Positions 60,352-64,000 of a stretch of DNA of 64,000 nt are shown one piece after another. The stretch's first letter is position 1. Each line of letters opens with the position of its first letter. This DNA is from Denitratisoma sp. (GTDB lineage Bacteria > Pseudomonadota > Gammaproteobacteria > Burkholderiales > Rhodocyclaceae): NCBI GenBank assembly GCA_032027165.1, contig JAVSMO010000001.1, positions 2,233,919 through 2,297,918 of the forward strand, in the 5' to 3' direction. The notes below the pieces were generated by a model. That model was not told the DNA's origin. It was given only the letters and a program-made list of their open reading frames with translations, and did no database searches. A program made the position numbers and the translations under genes.

Positions 60352-61032
60352 TCACTTTGGTTGGATAGACTGCATTGCGATCGGCCGATAGATCATGTCC
60401 TTGACGCTTATCGACGGCAGTTTTCTCGCCAGCAGCGGAAGGTCTCGTGCCGCCTTGTTCTCCACGACGATTTTGTACGCATCCCGCTCAGTTATATGCA
60501 GATCCAGGTTGCCTAGGTAAATCGCCCTGCCCGCTTCGATGGTAAAACGGTACGCTAGCGCCTGATTCGGACGGAACTCGTTCCCGCCGTATTGGTTGGG
60601 CACCACCAGCTTCCAGTCGTACAGTTCATAATTGCCTGCAGGCAGCCGAAGAACCGCGACGCGGCCTACGGCACGCCCAGACTCGATGACATCGAGCGGT
60701 TCGTTTGAGGCCGGTTCCTTGACGATCAATCTCGCGCTTGTCATTGCGGAATCCTGGGCATTCTTGTTCTGCACCGATCTCGCATGCTGGCGGGGTGAAT
60801 CGAAATAGGGGCGCCTTATTGCCTGCTCCATCTTATCGCCGGCTGACTCGCGCGCGCGATAGACAAAACTGGAAACCGCCGCAATATCCCTGCCCGACAA
60901 CGTCAGCGAAACGATAGCCAAGCCTTCGGTGTCCGTTGCGCCGAGCCGGTATCCCGGCGGCAGGTCCGACAGAGTGCTGCAGCCGGAAAGGGCCATCAAT
61001 ACTGGCGCACACAATTTCAGAACTCGCTTCAT
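60352..61032 (-). CDS. Predicted lipoprotein, unknown
   Basis: A 226-residue protein with a type II signal peptide: LCAPVLMALSGCSTL, lipobox LSGC with the acylated Cys at 18. The mature part reads LPPGYRLGATDTEGLAIVSL and later RVAVLRLPAGNYELYDWKLV and AGRAIYLGNLDLHI, a beta-rich pattern seen in hypothetical outer-membrane lipoproteins. GGAG lies 7 bases before the ATG. It lies downstream of another lipoprotein gene on the same strand; the function is not recognised. Confidence 0.7.
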   Translation of the reverse strand: MKRVLKLCAPVLMALSGCSTLSDLPPGYRLGATDTEGLAIVSLTLSGRDIAAVSSFVYRARESAGDKMEQAIRRPYFDSPRQHARSVQNKNAQDSAMTSARLIVKEPASNEPLDVIESGRAVGRVAVLRLPAGNYELYDWKLVVPNQYGGNEFRPNQALAYRFTIEAGRAIYLGNLDLHITERDAYKIVVENKAARDLPLLARKLPSISVKDMIYRPIAMQSIQPK

Positions 61033-61134
61033 GGCAGACTCCTACTCAAGACCATTCATGTTGCCCAGCACCCCTATGGCACCAGACCGTTCTTCGCCGC
61101 AAACGGCGTCTAGCAGCATGCAACATTCAGCCCG

Positions 61135-61560
61135 TCATTGCCGACCAGCGGGTTGCAGCTGAATCTCTCCGCCGCCGCTCCGCTTGCATCGCAAGCGCCA
61201 ATCACCCCCATGCCGCAGATGGTCGCATTCCAGGCGCGCTCCGTCGGCGGCCACCAGCACGGTGGAGCCGACAAGGAACTCCATTTCCTGCTTTATCCAC
61301 TTATGCTTGTGATCCTTGCTCCAGCCGAAGCGGCGCGCCTGTTCTCCAGTGGCATCCTCGTGAGTTTCTCCAGCGCTCCCCGCGTACGTCTTGCCGTCCA
61401 GCATTACGGTGAGTCGAGCGGCGCCGGAATGGAGGGGCGGACTCTCGACCGTGGCCGTCGCTGAATTACCGGCCATCTGCTGAAGCAACAGAGTTTGCGA
61501 GCACCCGGCGAGCGAGAACAGAACGAAGCTCATGACCCAACGATTGATTATGAGTTTCAT
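61135..61560 (-). CDS. Predicted small lipoprotein, unknown
   Basis: A 141-residue precursor with the lipobox SLAGC (SFVLFSLAGCSQTLL). The mature part contains LTVMLDGKTYAGSAGE, a segment with DHKHKWIKQEMEFLVGST and a C-terminal LECDHLRHGGDWRLRCKRSG. A clear AAGGAG precedes the ATG at 61560. No family is recognised. It sits between the PII-like gene and the other lipoprotein gene. Confidence 0.7.
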   Translation of the reverse strand: MKLIINRWVMSFVLFSLAGCSQTLLLQQMAGNSATATVESPPLHSGAARLTVMLDGKTYAGSAGETHEDATGEQARRFGWSKDHKHKWIKQEMEFLVGSTVLVAADGARLECDHLRHGGDWRLRCKRSGGGEIQLQPAGRQ

Positions 61561-61661
61561 GGATTAGCTCCTTCAGCAACGCAACGGATTCCAATTGCAA
61601 CCGGCCGACTTCCTCCTCGGTATGTAGTCTTGCCCGGGGCGCGCACGGCTCATCGCGCACC

Positions 61662-62003
61662 TCAATGAATCTCAACCGCACGCTGAATCTCGCTGACGAA
61701 GATCCAGCCTGCGTCAGGCTGTCCGGTATGCGCCGCTCTGGCGATGGTGTCGACCAGCGTGTCGGCCGCCTCGTCCGGGCATGCCAGCTCCAGCCGATAT
61801 TCGGCGACGACCGCTTCGGCCAGTTCCATCGAGTAATGCTGCTGCGCCGGCTCGGCGCCCGCGAGTGGGCGCTGCACCTGGGAGACGGTAATGTTGTGAC
61901 AGCCGGCGCCGGCGATGCCCGGGTCGCACAAACCGGACTCCCGCAGCGCCTGAAGCACGTCGGCGATGCGGTGCTGGCGGATGAATGCCTTGATCTCTTT
62001 CAC
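61662..62003 (-). CDS. PII-like signal-transduction protein linked to RND pump
   Basis: A 113-residue protein of the GlnB/PII-like fold: MKEIKAFIRQHRIADVLQAL, then GCHNITVSQVQRPL, and a C-terminal GWIFVSEIQRAVEIH resembling the PII IFVxxVxxAxxIR motif. It starts at a GTG with AAGGAG in front. Encoded 16 bases after the RND pump gene, it belongs to the PII-like proteins found with metal-efflux systems; the ligand is unknown. Confidence 0.78.
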   Translation of the reverse strand: MKEIKAFIRQHRIADVLQALRESGLCDPGIAGAGCHNITVSQVQRPLAGAEPAQQHYSMELAEAVVAEYRLELACPDEAADTLVDTIARAAHTGQPDAGWIFVSEIQRAVEIH

Positions 62004-62019
62004 GCTGGTTCTCCTTCGG

Positions 62020-64000
62020 TCAAAGGGTGGTACGGCTGCGCTCGCGCCGCGTTTCCACCCACTCGTACATCAGCGGCAGGAGCAGCAGGGTCAGCGCCGT
62101 GGAGGTGAACAACCCACCCACCACCACGGTGGCCAGCGGGCGCTGCGTTTCCGCGCCCACACCCTGCGAGAGCAGCATGGGAATCAGGCCGAGGATGGCC
62201 ACCGAGGCGGTCATCAGCACCGGCCGCAGGCGCAGGCTCGCCCCTTCGCGCACCGCCTCGCGGATCGACAGGCCCTGGCGGCGCCGGTCGTTGAGGAAGG
62301 ACACCAGCACGATGCCGTTCAGCATCGCCACGCCGAAGACAGCGATGAAGCCGATGGCGGAGGGCACCGAGACGTACTGCCCGGTTATGGCGAGGCCGAA
62401 GACGCCGCCGATGATGGCGAAAGGCACGTTGGCGATGATCAGCGCGGCATGGGTGAGCGAGTTGAAGGCGGTGTAGAGCAGCAGGAAGATGAGGCCGATG
62501 GTGAGCGGCACGATGAGGGCGAGCCGCGCCATGGCGCGCTGCTGGTTCTCGAAGGCGCCGCCCCACTCGATCCAGTAGCCCTCGGGCAACTTCACCTGGC
62601 TCCTGATCTTCGCGTCGGACTCCCTGACGAAACCGTCCACGTCGCGGCCCTTCACGTCCATCTGCAGCACCGCGTAGCGGCTCAACTGCTCGCGGCGGAC
62701 GAAGGTGTAGCCCTCGTCCAGCTCCACCGTGGCGACGCGCGAGAGCGGCACCAGCGCCCCGGCCTGGGTGCGCAGCGGAATGTCGCCGATCGCCTGCAGG
62801 CTGTCGCGGAAGGCCGGGTCGAGCCGCACCTGGATGTCGAAGCGGCGCACGCCGTCGAGCAGGGTGCTGACGGCCTTACCGCCGATGCCGGCCTGCACCA
62901 CCTCGAGGATCTCGTCGGCGTTGATGCCGAAGCGCGCCGCCTCCTCGCGCCTGACTTTCACCACGATCTGCGGCTTGCCCTTGTTGGCTTCCAGCGAGAG
63001 GTCGGCCACGCCGCTCACCTGCCCCAGCACCGGCTTGATCTGCGCGGCGAGGCGGTCGAGGGTGGCGAGGTCGGGGCCATAGAGCTTGAGGGCGAGGGTG
63101 GCGCGCACGCCCGAGATCAGCTCTTCGACCCGCATCTGGATCGGCTGGGTGTTGCCAAGCACGACGGTCGGGATGGCCTTTTCCAGCGCCTCCTTCATAC
63201 GGTCGGACAGCTCCGGCATGGAGAGCTTCTCCGGCCACTCGTCGCGCGGCTTCACGTCCACCAGCACTTCCATGTAGTTGGCGTCGGTGGTTTCCCCCTT
63301 CTCGGCGCGGCCGATGGTGGCCAGCACCGATTTCGTCTGCGGGAATTCCTGTTTCAGCACCGCGTTCATCTTCTGCGAGACGCGCACCGATTCCTCCAGC
63401 GAAGTGGAGGGGATGCCGGTGACGCGGAACATGATGGCACCCTCCTGCAGCGTCGGCATGAACTCCTTGCCGAGGAAGGGGAAGACGGCGAGCGCCGCCG
63501 CCAGCAGGGCCAGCGCCGCGACGATCACCCGCTTCTTGTTCTCCAGCGCCCGGTCGAGCAGCGGCAGGTAGGCGCCCTTGACCCAGCGCACCAGAAAGGT
63601 GTCCTTTTCCTCCTTGGGCTTGAGGATCAGCGCCGAGAGCACCGGCACCAGGGTCAGCGTCAAAACGAGCGAGCCGACCATGGCGAAGGTGATGGTGAGC
63701 GCCATCGGCTTGAACAGCTTCCCCTCCAGGCCGGTGAGCGAGAACAGCGGCAGGAACACCACGATGATGATGAGGATGGCGAAGGCGATGGGATTGATCA
63801 CCTCGCGCGCCGCCTCCAGGATGACGTGGGTGCGATTCACGCTTTTCCCCGCCTGATGGGAGAGCAGGCGGAAGCCGTTTTCCACCATCACCACGGCGCC
63901 GTCCACCATCATGCCGATGCCGATGGCCAGCCCCGCCAGCGACATGAGGTTGGCCGACAGTCCGAAGTGCTGCATCAGCAGGAAGGCGATCAGCATGGCC
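62020..64000 (-). CDS. Heavy-metal efflux RND pump (CusA/CzcA family), 5' part beyond window
   Basis: 660 codons of the inner-membrane pump of a tripartite metal exporter. The frame is open to the window edge; full-length relatives have about 1,040 residues, so roughly the first third is missing. Visible are TM4 with LAIGIGMMVDGAVVMVENGF, the periplasmic pore domain (NTQPIQMRVEELISGVRATL), and the last TM set ending in VGGLFTSTALTLLLLPLMYE. Substrate (Cu/Ag or Zn/Co/Cd) cannot be settled from this part. It forms an operon with the PII-like gene and probably the lipoproteins. Confidence 0.9.
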   Translation of the reverse strand, partial: AMLIAFLLMQHFGLSANLMSLAGLAIGIGMMVDGAVVMVENGFRLLSHQAGKSVNRTHVILEAAREVINPIAFAILIIIVVFLPLFSLTGLEGKLFKPMALTITFAMVGSLVLTLTLVPVLSALILKPKEEKDTFLVRWVKGAYLPLLDRALENKKRVIVAALALLAAALAVFPFLGKEFMPTLQEGAIMFRVTGIPSTSLEESVRVSQKMNAVLKQEFPQTKSVLATIGRAEKGETTDANYMEVLVDVKPRDEWPEKLSMPELSDRMKEALEKAIPTVVLGNTQPIQMRVEELISGVRATLALKLYGPDLATLDRLAAQIKPVLGQVSGVADLSLEANKGKPQIVVKVRREEAARFGINADEILEVVQAGIGGKAVSTLLDGVRRFDIQVRLDPAFRDSLQAIGDIPLRTQAGALVPLSRVATVELDEGYTFVRREQLSRYAVLQMDVKGRDVDGFVRESDAKIRSQVKLPEGYWIEWGGAFENQQRAMARLALIVPLTIGLIFLLLYTAFNSLTHAALIIANVPFAIIGGVFGLAITGQYVSVPSAIGFIAVFGVAMLNGIVLVSFLNDRRRQGLSIREAVREGASLRLRPVLMTASVAILGLIPMLLSQGVGAETQRPLATVVVGGLFTSTALTLLLLPLMYEWVETRRERSRTTL

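Noticed and set aside
61466..61681. 71-codon minus-strand frame between the PII-like and lipoprotein genes
   Set aside because: It starts at a GTG without a ribosome-binding site and overlaps the lipoprotein start in another frame.

Overview
The window is a high-GC, densely packed bacterial chromosome segment, most like a betaproteobacterium of the Rhodocyclales type (inference). The support is a set of co-occurring markers: hemC-hemD-hemX-hemY, dusB-fis, amgK-murU beside lptD, a perfect CIRCE site before groES-groEL, and a cbbY-type phosphatase next to gap-pgk-pyk-fba. Most genes overlap by 1-4 bases (ATGA or TGATG), so operons are long.

Layout. 1-4554: lower glycolysis/gluconeogenesis (gap partial, pgk, pyk, fba). 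4615-11035: PsiE-like protein, CbbY-like phosphatase, purC, oligopeptidase A, a DUF4124-glutaredoxin protein, exonuclease III, a Crp/Fnr regulator and a DUF2892 protein. 11007-16909 (minus): rsmA-pdxA-surA-lptD, i.e. rRNA methylation, PLP synthesis and outer-membrane biogenesis. 17025-25477 (plus): amgK-murU, pepP, a UbiH-type hydroxylase, dusB-fis, purH, purD. 25480-34244: heme synthesis (hemF; hemC-D-X-Y), a thioredoxin-fold protein, an MscS channel with a cyclic-nucleotide-binding domain, and an AlgZ/AlgR-like pair beside argH; this order resembles the Pseudomonas argH-algZ-algR-hemC region. 34281-42997: argH, two tandem Ser/Thr kinases each with a C-terminal cyclic-nucleotide-binding domain, a fructosamine-kinase family protein, grxD, prmC-prfA-hemA and tRNA-Phe. 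43489-49037: a two-subunit Na+/solute symporter, a TPR protein, a small membrane protein and a TctD/TctE-like two-component system. 49207-52279: a protein with an internally duplicated domain, then groEL-groES with CIRCE.

52300-60100 is an accessory island of visibly lower GC. It holds a complete type II CBASS antiphage locus on the minus strand: a 58-aa conserved small protein, a two-TM protein, a CapV-like patatin, a DncV-like CD-NTase, a Cap2-like E2-E1 fusion and a Cap3-like JAB peptidase. Divergent from it is a helix-turn-helix/ImmA-type peptidase pair that matches the CapH-CapP regulators described for CBASS. Two identical palindromes (ATTGCTA-N2-TAGCAAT) lie in the divergent promoter region. 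The cap2-like gene appears to start at CTG, behind a good ribosome-binding site. A complete IS3-family element (58849-60093) with a 4-bp CTCA target duplication lies just beyond.

60352-64000 (minus) holds two lipoproteins, a PII-like protein and the 3' part of a heavy-metal RND pump gene (CusA/CzcA type) that runs off the window end.
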